A stretch of DNA of 64,000 nt, from assembly GCF_900103265.1 (NCBI RefSeq), contig NZ_FMWX01000004.1, forward strand, positions 186,001-250,000, written 5' to 3'. The translations under genes were made by a program, and so were the position numbers. The notes beneath the pieces were generated by a model that searched no databases, had not been told where the DNA came from, and saw only the letters and a list, made by a program, of their open reading frames with translations. Source of the DNA: Sphingomonas sp. NFR15. GTDB taxonomy: Bacteria; Pseudomonadota; Alphaproteobacteria; Sphingomonadales; Sphingomonadaceae. Positions 53,709-62,305 of the stretch are shown here, piece by piece (positions within the stretch are counted from its first letter, which is position 1; each line of letters starts with the position of its first letter).

Positions 53709-54797
53709 TTAGCCCGCAAGCGCCAGGCTGAGCTTCTCGCGCTCGGCGACCTTGCGGCGCACCAGCGGCAACAGCTCGCGCCCATAATCGATCGCGTCGC
53801 CGAGCGGATCGAAGCCGCGAATCAGGAAATGGTCGATGCCGATGTCCCAATATTCGAGCATGCCGTCCGCGACCTGTTCGGGCGTGCCGACCAGCCCGGT
53901 GCTGTTTCCCGCCGCCCCGGTCAGTTGCGCGACTCCCGTCCACAACCGCGTGTCGCGGCGGGTCGCGCTTGCGGTGTCGAGCAGCCGCAGCGATCCCGCG
54001 TTGGGCGGACGGTGGCCGCTGATCGGCAGGCCCGCCGCTTCGCGGTTGGCGCGGACCTGTTCGACGATGGCGTCGGCCTTCTTCCACGCCGCTTCCTCGG
54101 TATCGGCGATCACCGGGCGCAGCGATAGCGAGAAGCCGGGACGGCGGCCATAGCGCGCCGCCGATGCGCGCACCCGGCGCACCGTCTCACCGACCTGCTC
54201 GAGCGTCTCACCCCAGAGTGCGTAAACGTCGGCGTGGCGGCCCGCGACCTCGATCGCCTCGTCCGAGGATCCGCCGAAGAACACCGGCAGATTGTCGGGC
54301 TTGATCGCGCTGAACGCCTGCCGCACTTCGTAGAAGCGGCCCGAATGGTCGAACGGCTTGGCCGCCGTCCATTCGTTGCGCAGGACGGTCAGATATTCGT
54401 CGGTGCGCGTGTAGCGCTCGGCCTTGTGCGTGCCAGTATCGCCGTCGCGCGCCATCTCCTCATCGGCGCCGCCAGTGATGATGTGGACCGCGACCCGCCC
54501 GCCCGAAAGCTGGTCGAGCGTGGCGAGCTGGCGCGCGGCCACGGTCGGCTGCGTGAAACCCGGCCGGTGCGCGACCAGGAAGCCGAGCGTGGTGGTGATC
54601 GCGGCGGCATGCGCGGCGACGATCTGGCTTTCCGGGCTGTTCGAGCCGAACGGGATCAGCACGCGATCGAACCCGCCCGCCTCCTGCGCTTTCGCCGCCG
54701 CCTCGACATAGTCCTTGTCGAGCACGCGGCTGCGCACCGCTTCCTGCGTTTCGGAGCCGTTGTTGAACCCGATGTAACCGATGAACTTTACGCTCAT
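53709..54797 (-). CDS. LLM-class flavin-dependent monooxygenase (SsuD-related, altered active site)
   Basis: This 362-residue TIM-barrel enzyme aligns with SsuD: FLVAHRPGFTQPTVAARQ, TLDQLSGGRVAVHIITG, ERYTRTDEYL and FFGGSSDEA. The SsuD residues Cys54, Arg226 and His228 appear as Ser (GSNSPES), Ser and Arg (FSLSLRPVI). It should still oxidise an organosulfur compound with FMNH2 and O2, but probably not plain alkanesulfonates. GAGGAGA precedes the ATG. No ssuE is adjacent, so reduced FMN must come from elsewhere. The altered-residue claim comes from my alignment by eye. Confidence 0.88.
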   Translation of the reverse strand: MSVKFIGYIGFNNGSETQEAVRSRVLDKDYVEAAAKAQEAGGFDRVLIPFGSNSPESQIVAAHAAAITTTLGFLVAHRPGFTQPTVAARQLATLDQLSGGRVAVHIITGGADEEMARDGDTGTHKAERYTRTDEYLTVLRNEWTAAKPFDHSGRFYEVRQAFSAIKPDNLPVFFGGSSDEAIEVAGRHADVYALWGETLEQVGETVRRVRASAARYGRRPGFSLSLRPVIADTEEAAWKKADAIVEQVRANREAAGLPISGHRPPNAGSLRLLDTASATRRDTRLWTGVAQLTGAAGNSTGLVGTPEQVADGMLEYWDIGIDHFLIRGFDPLGDAIDYGRELLPLVRRKVAEREKLSLALAG

Positions 54798-54820
54798 GGA
54801 ATGTCTCCTCTGGAGAAATG

Positions 54821-56056
54821 TCAGATGACGTAGAAGCCGTGCGTGCCGTCGTTCTGGAGCTGCGCGACGAGGCCATATTCCCAGTCGAGATAGGCCTGCA
54901 TCGCCGCCTGCTTGTTGTCGGTGCCCTCATAGGGGCGCTTGTAGCGGCCCTCCGGCCCGCGCGGCTCCGGCGCCCCGTCGGTGCCGGTTTCGAGCGTACC
55001 GGTGAAGTCGGCGTCGAGCACGAACACGTCCCAGCCGAGCTGCGCCAGCCACGACGCGGTCATGTCGGCGCGCGGGCCGAGATCGTCGGAGAGCACGATG
55101 CGCGCGCCGCGCACCGGCGCGTAATGGTCGGTCTCCTGCACGAGCTGCCCGCCCTGCGCGTTGCGGAAACCCGGCAGATGCCCGTTGGCGAAGACATCGG
55201 GCTGGCGCACGTCGTACAGGTAGAGCGTGCGCGTGGTGTCGGCCTTGAGCACTTCCAGATCGGCCCAGGTCAGCCGCTTGACGCCGGCGCGGTACGCGAC
55301 GCTGCGCGCGGTGGCACGGGCCTCCTCGGCGCTTTCGCCAGCGGGCTCGGGGGCGGTCCGCGCCTGGCCGGTCTCGAGCGACTGGCCGGCGAGCGTCCAG
55401 CCGATCGTGCCGTTGCGCAGCGCGAACACCTTGTTGGGCAGTTTCGCGTTGATGAGAGATTGCGCGCCGATGATGCTACGCGTCCGCCCCGCGCAATTGA
55501 CGATGATCGTCGTGTCGGGGTCGGGCGCGGCGGCGCGCGCGCGCAGCACCAGCTCGGCGCCGGGCGAACTCTGGCCGCCGGGGATGCTCATCGTGTGATA
55601 TTCGTCGTAACGGCGCGCATCGAGGATCGCGATGTCGGCCTTCTCGGTGATGAGCGCCTGCACCTCCTCGGCGGGAAGCGAGGGGGTATGGCGGTTGTGC
55701 TCGACGAGCTCGCCGAACGCCTTGGAATAGCTGTTGACGTCCTCGAACAGTTCGTAGCCGGCCTCGCGCCACCCGGCGAGCCCGCCTTCGAGCCGCCGCA
55801 CGTCGGTGAAGCCGAGCGCCTGGAACGCGGTGACGGCGTCGGCGGCCAGCCCCTCGCCATCATCATACACGACCACCAAGGTATCGAGACGGGGGATGCG
55901 CCAGCGCGCCTCCACCGCGATCCGCCGTAGCGGGATCTGCGCCGCGAACAGTGGATGGCCGAGCGCGAATGCCGCTTCCTCGCGCACGTCGATCAGCGCG
56001 ATCTCGTCGCCGGCGAGCAGCGCGCGGCGGATGTCCTGCGGGGTGATATTGGTCAT
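54821..56056 (-). CDS. Triple-domain rhodanese-like sulfurtransferase
   Basis: The 411-residue cytosolic protein contains three rhodanese modules. The first starts IALIDVREEAAFALGH, with its active loop degenerate (VVVYDDGEG). The second has ILDARRYDEYHTMSIPGG and a catalytic Cys in IIVNCAGRTRS. The third has YLYDVRQPDVFANGHLPG, with its loop again lacking Cys (IVLSDDLGP). Only the middle domain can carry a persulfide. It overlaps the thiol dioxygenase start by 4 nt, so sulfane sulfur probably moves between the two enzymes' products. Confidence 0.88.
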   Translation of the reverse strand: MTNITPQDIRRALLAGDEIALIDVREEAAFALGHPLFAAQIPLRRIAVEARWRIPRLDTLVVVYDDGEGLAADAVTAFQALGFTDVRRLEGGLAGWREAGYELFEDVNSYSKAFGELVEHNRHTPSLPAEEVQALITEKADIAILDARRYDEYHTMSIPGGQSSPGAELVLRARAAAPDPDTTIIVNCAGRTRSIIGAQSLINAKLPNKVFALRNGTIGWTLAGQSLETGQARTAPEPAGESAEEARATARSVAYRAGVKRLTWADLEVLKADTTRTLYLYDVRQPDVFANGHLPGFRNAQGGQLVQETDHYAPVRGARIVLSDDLGPRADMTASWLAQLGWDVFVLDADFTGTLETGTDGAPEPRGPEGRYKRPYEGTDNKQAAMQAYLDWEYGLVAQLQNDGTHGFYVI

Positions 56057-56661
56057 GAACGATCCCAGATGTTGGGGAGTACGGTGTTGGCGTATCCCGA
56101 GATGAAGCGTTTGGGGGTGCCGTCGGTGGCATAGGTGGCGCGTTCGACCACGCCGATGTTGCCGCCATAGACGTGGATGCTGACCGAGGGGCCGTCGTCG
56201 CGGCCGTTGGCGACGCGGTGGATATCGCCGATGTCGGGGCCGACCGCCTCGACCTTGCCGGCCTCGAGCAGAACCGCGTCACCCGCCGGCACGACCGCGC
56301 CGTCCTCAAGGCGAACATAGCGTTGCACCCGCTCGGCGCCGCGCAGCACGCCGACCAGCCCCCAGACGCGGTGGTCGTGGACCGGCGTTGCCTGCCCCGG
56401 CCCCCAGACGAAGCTGACCACGCTGAAGCGTTCGCGGCTGTCGCAGTGGAGCAGATATTGCTGGTAGCGCTCGGGGCTCGGCACCGCGAACGCAGCGGGC
56501 AGCCAGTCGTCGCGCGCGATCAGCCGCGCGAGCAGCGCCGATCCGGTCGCGAGCACCTCATGCTGGTGGCGGCTGATGTCGATCAGCTCGGCGAGCCGGG
56601 TCACGAAATCGCGTAGCGGCGCGGTATCGGACGCCGCCGTGATCGGGCTGATCGCGTTCAC
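56053..56661 (-). CDS. Thiol dioxygenase (cysteine dioxygenase-family cupin)
   Basis: The 202-residue cupin oxidises a thiol to a sulfinate with non-heme iron. The iron ligands are visible as HDHRVWG (two His) and GDIHRVAN (third His), and the Ser-His-Tyr triad is in SIHVYGG. The position of the mammalian crosslink Cys is Gly, as usual in bacteria. Members use cysteine, 3-mercaptopropionate or mercaptosuccinate, and context cannot separate these. It is sandwiched by 4-nt overlaps between ssuB-like and the rhodanese gene. Confidence 0.88.
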   Translation of the reverse strand: MNAISPITAASDTAPLRDFVTRLAELIDISRHQHEVLATGSALLARLIARDDWLPAAFAVPSPERYQQYLLHCDSRERFSVVSFVWGPGQATPVHDHRVWGLVGVLRGAERVQRYVRLEDGAVVPAGDAVLLEAGKVEAVGPDIGDIHRVANGRDDGPSVSIHVYGGNIGVVERATYATDGTPKRFISGYANTVLPNIWDRS

Positions 56662-57440
56662 GCGCGCACGCGGGCGAGATGGACGACGCCCTCCTCCGCC
56701 ACCGGCCCGCGCTCGACGCCGAGATGCCCGAGCAACGTGTCCCGCAGGCTCCGCGCGAGTCCGGTCCGGTCGCCGCGCTCGGCGGTGATCCGTTCCTCGG
56801 CGACGATGCGGCCGCCGTCGAGCACCAGCACGCGATCGGCGAGCGCGATCGCCTCATCGACGTCATGCGTCACCAGCAGCACCGCCGGGCGGTGCGCGCG
56901 CCACAGCGACAGCACCAGATCGTGCATGCGGATGCGGGTGAGCGCATCGAGCGCGGCGAACGGCTCGTCGAGCAACAGCAACTGCGGCTCGCGGACCAGC
57001 GCGCGCGCCAGCGCGACGCGCTGCGCCTCGCCACCCGACAGCGTCAGCGGCCAGGCGTCGAGCCGGTGGCCGAGCCCGACCTCGTGCAGCGCGCGTTCGG
57101 CGCGTTCGCGGATCGTGCCGCCCTTCAGCCCCAGCGCGACGTTGCGCCACACGGTCTTCCACGGCAGCAGCCGCGCGTCCTGGAACACCACCGCCCGCGC
57201 CGAGGGCACCGACACGTCCTGTCCGCGCACCTCGTCCATGCCGGCGAGCGTGCGCAACAGCGTGGTCTTGCCCGACCCCGACCGGCCGAGGAGCGCGATG
57301 AACTCGCCCGGTGCGATCTCCAGGTCGAGACAATCGATGATCGTGTTGGCGCCGAAGCGCCGGGTGAAGTTGCGCAGCCGCACGGCGGGGGCCGGCGCAT
57401 CCGCCGTCTTGGCGAGCAGGAAGCCTCGGGCGACGTCCAT
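56658..57440 (-). CDS. ssuB: ABC transporter ATP-binding protein (SsuB/TauB-like)
   Basis: This 260-residue ATPase has Walker A LLGRSGSGKTTLLR near residue 54, Q-loop VVFQDARLLPW, signature LSGGEAQRVALARAL, Walker B LLLLDEPFAALD and the switch His in LLVTHDVDEA. It powers uptake of a sulfonate-like compound with the permease. It starts on the last base of the permease stop (TGATG), so translation is coupled. SsuB is the closest recognised family. Confidence 0.93.
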   Translation of the reverse strand: MDVARGFLLAKTADAPAPAVRLRNFTRRFGANTIIDCLDLEIAPGEFIALLGRSGSGKTTLLRTLAGMDEVRGQDVSVPSARAVVFQDARLLPWKTVWRNVALGLKGGTIRERAERALHEVGLGHRLDAWPLTLSGGEAQRVALARALVREPQLLLLDEPFAALDALTRIRMHDLVLSLWRAHRPAVLLVTHDVDEAIALADRVLVLDGGRIVAEERITAERGDRTGLARSLRDTLLGHLGVERGPVAEEGVVHLARVRA

Positions 57441-58255
57441 CAGTTTTGCTCCACGATGCTGGGGCGCCATGCCAGGGCGCGGGTTTCGACGGCGCGCACG
57501 ATCCAGTCGGCGCCCAGGCCGAGCAGCGCGTAGACCATCAGGCAGACGACGATGATGTCGGTGCGCATGAAATCGCGCGCGTTGTTGATGAGATAGCCAA
57601 GCCCGGCCGAGGCGTTGATCTGCTCGGCGATGACCAGCACGATGATCGCCACCGACAGCGAGAAGCGCAGCCCCACCAGCAGCGAAGGCAAAGCCGCGGG
57701 CAAGATGACGTGCTGGATCAATTCGATCCGGCTGAGGCCGAAGCTGCGCGCCGCGTCGATCAGCCGCGGATCGACCGCGCGGATGCCGCTGTACAGGTTG
57801 AGATAGACCGGGAACACCGTGGCGAAGGCGATCAGCGCGATCTTGGTGGTCTCGCCAATGCCGAACCACACGATGAACAGCGGCGACAGCGCTACCACCG
57901 GGATGGTGCGCTTGATCTGCATGAGCGGATCGACCGTGATCTCCCCCGATCGCGACAGCCCGGCGACCAGCGCGAGCACGACCCCGACGCCGATCCCGAT
58001 CGACAGCCCGATCGCCGCGCGCCCGAACGACACCAGCAGGTTGCTCGGCAACTCGCCCGAGGCGATCATCGCGAACAGCGCACCGAGCACGGCGGACGGC
58101 GCGGCGAGCGTGCGTTCGGGGATCAGCCCAGTGCGCGAGCCGAGTTCCCACAGCAGCAGCAGCACGAGCGGCGAGAGCCAGCGCCCGAGCAGCCGGGCCG
58201 GAAATCTGAACGATAAAGCGTGCCGGCGCGGGGCACTCAGGGCATAAGCGGTCAT
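57440..58255 (-). CDS. ssuC: ABC transporter permease (SsuC/TauC-like)
   Basis: This 271-residue inner-membrane permease has about six helices and the BPD EAA loop DAARSFGLSRIELIQHVILPAAL, split at its Gly. VDPLMQIKRTIPVVALSPLFI and INNARDFMRTDII match the SsuC/TauC group. It heads the seven-gene sulfur operon. The ATG at 58255 starts MTAYALSAPRRHAL; an open frame reaches 33 codons further but contains the promoter region. A LysR-type operator lies 80-96 bp upstream. Confidence 0.92.
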   Translation of the reverse strand: MTAYALSAPRRHALSFRFPARLLGRWLSPLVLLLLWELGSRTGLIPERTLAAPSAVLGALFAMIASGELPSNLLVSFGRAAIGLSIGIGVGVVLALVAGLSRSGEITVDPLMQIKRTIPVVALSPLFIVWFGIGETTKIALIAFATVFPVYLNLYSGIRAVDPRLIDAARSFGLSRIELIQHVILPAALPSLLVGLRFSLSVAIIVLVIAEQINASAGLGYLINNARDFMRTDIIVVCLMVYALLGLGADWIVRAVETRALAWRPSIVEQN

Positions 58256-58334
58256 GTCTGGCCGTCCCAAAGGTCTGGAGGCCCGAGGCAACAGCAGAAT
58301 GCCTAGTGGTTCAATCGAGTTTACCGAGGGTACG

Positions 58335-58351
58335 TATAAGCATCGCTCATA
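58335..58351. promoter_or_regulatory. Predicted LysR operator 1 (TAT-N11-ATA) upstream of ssuC
   Basis: TATAAGCATCGCTCATA is a T-N11-A LysR box with the near-palindrome ATAAGC-ATC-GCTCAT. The same element, with two changes in the left half-site and spacer, lies before the second sulfur operon at 63413-63429. It is 80-96 bp from the ssuC start and 164 bp from the divergent lysR start. A further palindrome, CAATG-N7-CATTG, lies nearer lysR at 58434-58450. Confidence 0.68.
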
Positions 58352-58514
58352 CATCCTACGAACCTGGTTTTTACAATCACTTATATCGCTTCACAGCACT
58401 CTGGCGCCGGGCAAAGAATAAGTTTGCACCGCTCAATGCATAGTACATTGGTAGGGGTTCGTTCCTGATGGATACTCGGCGCGGCGAGCCGCCGATCACC
58501 GATGAAGGACACCC

Positions 58515-59354
58515 ATGCCCGTCAACCTGCCGACGACCTTGCTGCGCAGCTTCGTGGCGATCGTGGATTCGGGCTCGATGCTCAACGCCTCGGAACAGGT
58601 GTTCGTCACGCAATCGGCGCTCAGCCTCCAGATCAAGCGGCTCGAGGAGTTGCTGCAACAGGCGCTGTTCGTGCGCGAGGGGCGGCGGCTGACGCTCACC
58701 CCGGCGGGCGACATGATGCTCGATTATGCGCGGCGCGTGCTCGATCTGCACGACGAGGCGATCGCGGCGATCAACACCGGTCGGTTCGCCGGTCCGGCGC
58801 GGGTCGGGATGGTGCAGGATTTCGCCGAAAGTCTGCTCACCGGGCTGCTCGCGCGCTTCTCCGAACTGCACCCCGACGCGCAGATCTACGCGCGCGTGGC
58901 CGGCACCGCCGAACTGCAGGGGCTGCTCGAACGCCGCCAGCTCGATATCGTGCTCGGCTTCGCGGCGGGCGGCGATCCGACCGCGATCACCACCGCGCCG
59001 ATGAGCTGGTACGGCGACGCCGATCTGGCGCGGCGCAACGTCATCCCGCTCGCGGTGCTGGAGCCGCCGTGCCGCTTCCGCGAAGCCGCGATCCGCGCGC
59101 TGGAAGAGGCTGGCCGCCCGTATCGGATCACCGTCGAGACCCCCAACCTCACCACGCTGCGCTCGGCGGTGTCGGCGGGGCTTGGCCTCACCTGCCGCAC
59201 GCATCTGTTCCTGCGCGACGTCGCGCCGGTCGCGCCGCTCCCCCTCCCCGATCTGCCGCGCGTCGCCTGTATCCTCCAGACCGCCGAAACGCTCGACGGC
59301 GCCACCCAGCGCCTCGCCGATCTCGCGCGCGAGACCGTGCTGGCGCTGGGATAA
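58515..59354 (+). CDS. LysR-family regulator of the sulfur cluster
   Basis: This 279-residue LysR protein has an N-terminal winged helix-turn-helix (FVAIVDSGSMLNASEQVF, VTQSALSLQIKRLEELLQQ) and an effector domain starting ARVGMVQDFAESLL. SVETPNLTTLR-like and SAVSAGLGLTCRTHLF segments lie near the end. It diverges from ssuC across 259 bp containing a T-N11-A box, the classic LysR layout, so it most likely activates both sulfur operons. The signal (sulfate starvation metabolite or substrate) is unknown. Confidence 0.9.
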   Translation: MPVNLPTTLLRSFVAIVDSGSMLNASEQVFVTQSALSLQIKRLEELLQQALFVREGRRLTLTPAGDMMLDYARRVLDLHDEAIAAINTGRFAGPARVGMVQDFAESLLTGLLARFSELHPDAQIYARVAGTAELQGLLERRQLDIVLGFAAGGDPTAITTAPMSWYGDADLARRNVIPLAVLEPPCRFREAAIRALEEAGRPYRITVETPNLTTLRSAVSAGLGLTCRTHLFLRDVAPVAPLPLPDLPRVACILQTAETLDGATQRLADLARETVLALG

Positions 59355-59461
59355 CCGCAGGAACGGAAAATATTGGGAATCCTCATCGGTCGCGCGCGGC
59401 TTCTCGTTGGCCGCGCGCGCGCTGGGCTCGCTAGGCTTCGGGCAATGAGGAGGCACGACCG

Positions 59462-60124
59462 ATGAGCGAAACCTTGAAGGCGGCCTATGCCGCATTGCAG
59501 GCCGAGCGTGAGCGCGACTGGGCACCCGAGCAACTCCGTGCGAACGCCGCGACGCGGGCGGCGCTGGTCCGGGACTATGATCCGCGCCATCACGCGCAGG
59601 TCGGCGAACTGGTCGACGATTTCACGCTGACCGCCGAGGACGGCACCGCGATCCGCCGCGACGATCTGATCGCGCACGGGCCGGCGGTGCTGATCTTCTA
59701 TCGGTTCGGCGGCTGCCCGGCCTGCAACGTCGCGCTGCCCCGCTACGACCGCAGCCTCTCGCCCGTGCTGTCGCGCGCCGGTATCCCGCTGGTCGCGGTC
59801 AGCCCGCAGGCGCCGGTCGATCCGGCGCTGCGCGCGCGGCACGGGTTGAGCCTCACGCTCGCCTCCGATCCGAACAACACGCTCGGCGACTGGCTCGGCA
59901 TCACCTTCGCGCCCGAAGACACACCGGCGATCGCCCCCGGCCAGAGCTGGATCGGCGCGATCACCGGCACCGGCACCTGGGTGCTCCCGCAACCGACCGT
60001 CCTGATCCTCGATCGCGCCGCGCAGGTGCGCTTCATCGCGGTCAGCCCGGACTGGATGGATCGGCCCGAACCCGAGGCGATCCTGGCGGCGTTACCGGAG
60101 GCGGGCATAGCGGCGGCTGCCTAA
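59462..60124 (+). CDS. Peroxiredoxin-like (AhpC/TSA-type) protein
   Basis: The 220-residue thioredoxin-fold protein has an N-terminal helical part and VGELVDDFTLTAEDG. A C-x-x-C peroxidatic region, FYRFGGCPACNVALPRY, is followed by LVAVSPQAPVDP and TVLILDRAAQVRFIAVSPDW. This is the peroxiredoxin-like family in which Cys-Pro-x-Cys replaces the usual T-x-x-C. It may reduce peroxide or organic disulfides made by the neighbouring oxygenases. A GAGGAGG-like site precedes the ATG. It follows lysR after 107 bp. Confidence 0.87.
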   Translation: MSETLKAAYAALQAERERDWAPEQLRANAATRAALVRDYDPRHHAQVGELVDDFTLTAEDGTAIRRDDLIAHGPAVLIFYRFGGCPACNVALPRYDRSLSPVLSRAGIPLVAVSPQAPVDPALRARHGLSLTLASDPNNTLGDWLGITFAPEDTPAIAPGQSWIGAITGTGTWVLPQPTVLILDRAAQVRFIAVSPDWMDRPEPEAILAALPEAGIAAAA

Positions 60125-60128
60125 TCCA

Positions 60129-60161
60129 CCGTTCGTGCTGAGCTTGGCGCAGCACGAACGG
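60129..60161. repeat. Type A repeat, minimal perfect palindrome (copy A10)
   Basis: CCGTTCGTGCTG and CAGCACGAACGG pair perfectly around AGCTTGGCG. It lies 5 bp after the peroxiredoxin-like gene, in the convergent gap with the D-2-hydroxyacid dehydrogenase gene. Confidence 0.87.
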
Positions 60162-60184
60162 CGATTTCAACACGCCGGTCGGCC

Positions 60185-61138
60185 TCAATATCCCCGTACC
60201 GGATCGACGATATCGCTTGGCGCCTCCCCGCGCGCGAAGCGGTCGAGATCGTCGGCGACCTTCTCGCTCAGCCGGTGGCGGACCAGCAGATAGTTGGACG
60301 ACACATGCGGCGTCAGCCGCACGCGCGGATGCGTGTAGAGCGCATGGCCATCGGGCAGCGGCTCGGGTTCGGTCACGTCCAGCGTCGCGAAATCGAGCCG
60401 CCCCGAATCGAGCGCGGCGACCAGCGCCTCCTGATCGATCACCGATCCGCGCGCGACGTTGATGAGGTGCGCGCCCGGCTTCGCGCGCGCGAACATCCGC
60501 GCGTCGAACAGCCCGCGCGTCGCTAGCGTCGCCGGCACCGCGATGACGATATGATCGGACTCGGCGACGACGCTTTCCACGCTGTCGAGCAAGGCCACGC
60601 CAGCAACCTCAGCCGGCCCGCTACCGCGCCGCACCGCCACCACGCGCGCGCCGAGCGCGATCGCACGCCGCGCCACCGCGCCGCCGATCGCGCCGAGCCC
60701 GACGATCCCGATCGTGCTGCCGCCGACCCGCCCGAGCATCGCCGGCCGCCAGTCGGCGCGCGCATGAACCGTCACCGCGTCGAGGTTCTTGGCGTGCGCA
60801 TAGATCGCGGCGATCACATAATCGGCGATCTCGTCCGAGGCGACACCGCGCCCGCAGGTGACGAGCGGCGCGTCGAGCAACCAGGGCGGATAGAAATCGA
60901 TCCCCGCCGACGCGCTATACACCCAGCGCAGCCGCCCCGGCCACGCCGCCGGGCGCGCGCGGTGCTGGTGGCCGCGCCACGCCGGCGAGGGCCGCACCAG
61001 CAGGATATCGGCCTCGCGCGCCGCCTCCCACGGCTCATCCTCGGGCACGGCGATGACGCGCGGGGCGAGCGGATGCGCGGCGAGGCCGGCGTTGAAATCG
61101 GCCTCCATCTGGCTGGCGATGACGAGCGGCGCGGTCAT
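60185..61138 (-). CDS. D-2-hydroxyacid dehydrogenase (sulfur-cluster member)
   Basis: The 317-residue enzyme has IGIVGLGAIGGAVARRA, the catalytic Arg in NVARGSVIDQEAL, the Glu in DVTEPEPLPDGHALY and the His in LTPHVSSNY, the complete R-E-H triad. It interconverts a 2-ketoacid and a D-2-hydroxyacid. It overlaps the flavoprotein gene by 4 nt, so in this operon it may process the carbonyl product of C-S bond cleavage. It differs clearly from the dehydrogenase at 20.6 kb. Confidence 0.88.
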   Translation of the reverse strand: MTAPLVIASQMEADFNAGLAAHPLAPRVIAVPEDEPWEAAREADILLVRPSPAWRGHQHRARPAAWPGRLRWVYSASAGIDFYPPWLLDAPLVTCGRGVASDEIADYVIAAIYAHAKNLDAVTVHARADWRPAMLGRVGGSTIGIVGLGAIGGAVARRAIALGARVVAVRRGSGPAEVAGVALLDSVESVVAESDHIVIAVPATLATRGLFDARMFARAKPGAHLINVARGSVIDQEALVAALDSGRLDFATLDVTEPEPLPDGHALYTHPRVRLTPHVSSNYLLVRHRLSEKVADDLDRFARGEAPSDIVDPVRGY

Positions 61139-62304
61139 AGCGCCAGCGCCGCGCGGCCCGCCGCGGTCAGGATCGTGTCGTTCTGCGGCGAGTGGATGCG
61201 GCTGCACAGCACGTCGCGATAATGGCGTTCGAGCGGATTGTTGCGGGTCAGCCCCGGATTGCCGGTCAGCTCGAGCCCGATCTCGACCGCGCGGATCGCG
61301 TTGCCGGTCGCCGCCCATTTGACGATGTTGAGCGCGTTAGCGGTGATCGCCGCGCCCGCGTCGACGCTGGCGGCGGCGGTCTCGATCAGCGTGCGGTTGA
61401 TCTGCAACAGCCCTTCGATCTCGCCGACCTTCTCCTGGAAACGCGGCAGCGTCGCGAGGCTCGCGCCGAGGTTGCTCGGCACGCGGTCGTTCAGATAGCG
61501 CACCAGCCAGTCCCGCGCCGCGCGCGCGACGCCGTCGTAGATCGTCGAGATCGACAGCGCGTTCCACGCCGCCTGCGTGATGTCGCCGGGGATCGGCGCC
61601 CAGTCCTCCGGCCGCCGCGGATCGACCGCATGCGCGAGCGGCACGGGCGTATCGGCGAAGCGCACCTCATGGCTCACCGTCGCGCGCATGCCGAGATGAT
61701 CCCACACCGGCACGATCGTGATATTGGGCGAATCCGAGCGAACGAGAAAGTTGCCGACGCGCGGGCTCTCCTCGTCGGTCCTCGCCCAGACCGCGAACCA
61801 GTCCAGCCCGGTCGAGCCGGTCGAATAGATCTTCTCGCCGGTGATCGTCCAGCCATCAGCGGTGCGGCGCGCGATCGTCTTGGGCAGCCCGCCCCGCACC
61901 GGCGTGCCCAGTTCGGGTTCGACGCGCAAGCCGCCGATCAGCCCGCGCCCGGCGACCGCCTCGCGCGCCAGCCGTTCGTAGAGACCCGCCGGCCACGCGC
62001 GCGTCTTCGCGGGGGCGGCGTGATAGCCATAGGTCATGAACAGGATCAGCGCGGTCGAAGGCTCGCCCTTCGCGACCGCGCCGAGCACCGTCAGCGCCTC
62101 CGCCAGCCCCGCCCCGCCGCCGCCGAGCGCGCGCGGCACGGTCAGCCCGATCAGCCCTTCACGCGCGAGAAAATCAAAATTCTCGCGCGGGAACACCGCC
62201 GCGCGGTCGACCGCGCCGGCGGTCTCGGCGAGCGTGGCGGTGATGTGGTCGAGCCGCTCTGGCGACGGGATCGTCGCGGGCTCGGCGGCGAGGACGCTGG
62301 CCAT
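61135..62304 (-). CDS. Acyl-CoA dehydrogenase-fold flavoprotein (DszC/SfnC-like monooxygenase)
   Basis: The 389-residue protein has the ACAD fold (GLIGLTVPRALGGGGAGLAE, ITGEKIYSTGSTGLDWFAV, VWDHLGMRATVSHEVRF). Its C-terminus, NPLERHYRDVLCSRIHSPQND, resembles DszC/SfnC-type flavin-dependent oxygenases rather than catabolic dehydrogenases. Such enzymes oxidise sulfur heterocycles, sulfones or similar compounds with external reduced flavin. Its start follows the substrate-binding gene by 1 bp, and it overlaps the dehydrogenase by 4 nt. Confidence 0.86.
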   Translation of the reverse strand: MASVLAAEPATIPSPERLDHITATLAETAGAVDRAAVFPRENFDFLAREGLIGLTVPRALGGGGAGLAEALTVLGAVAKGEPSTALILFMTYGYHAAPAKTRAWPAGLYERLAREAVAGRGLIGGLRVEPELGTPVRGGLPKTIARRTADGWTITGEKIYSTGSTGLDWFAVWARTDEESPRVGNFLVRSDSPNITIVPVWDHLGMRATVSHEVRFADTPVPLAHAVDPRRPEDWAPIPGDITQAAWNALSISTIYDGVARAARDWLVRYLNDRVPSNLGASLATLPRFQEKVGEIEGLLQINRTLIETAAASVDAGAAITANALNIVKWAATGNAIRAVEIGLELTGNPGLTRNNPLERHYRDVLCSRIHSPQNDTILTAAGRAALAL

Positions 62305-62305
62305 T

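Noticed and set aside
61135..62304. Fatty-acid beta-oxidation acyl-CoA dehydrogenase
   Set aside because: The C-terminal RDVLCSRIHSPQND pattern and its placement with a sulfonate binding protein fit DszC/SfnC-like oxygenases better; no other beta-oxidation gene is nearby.
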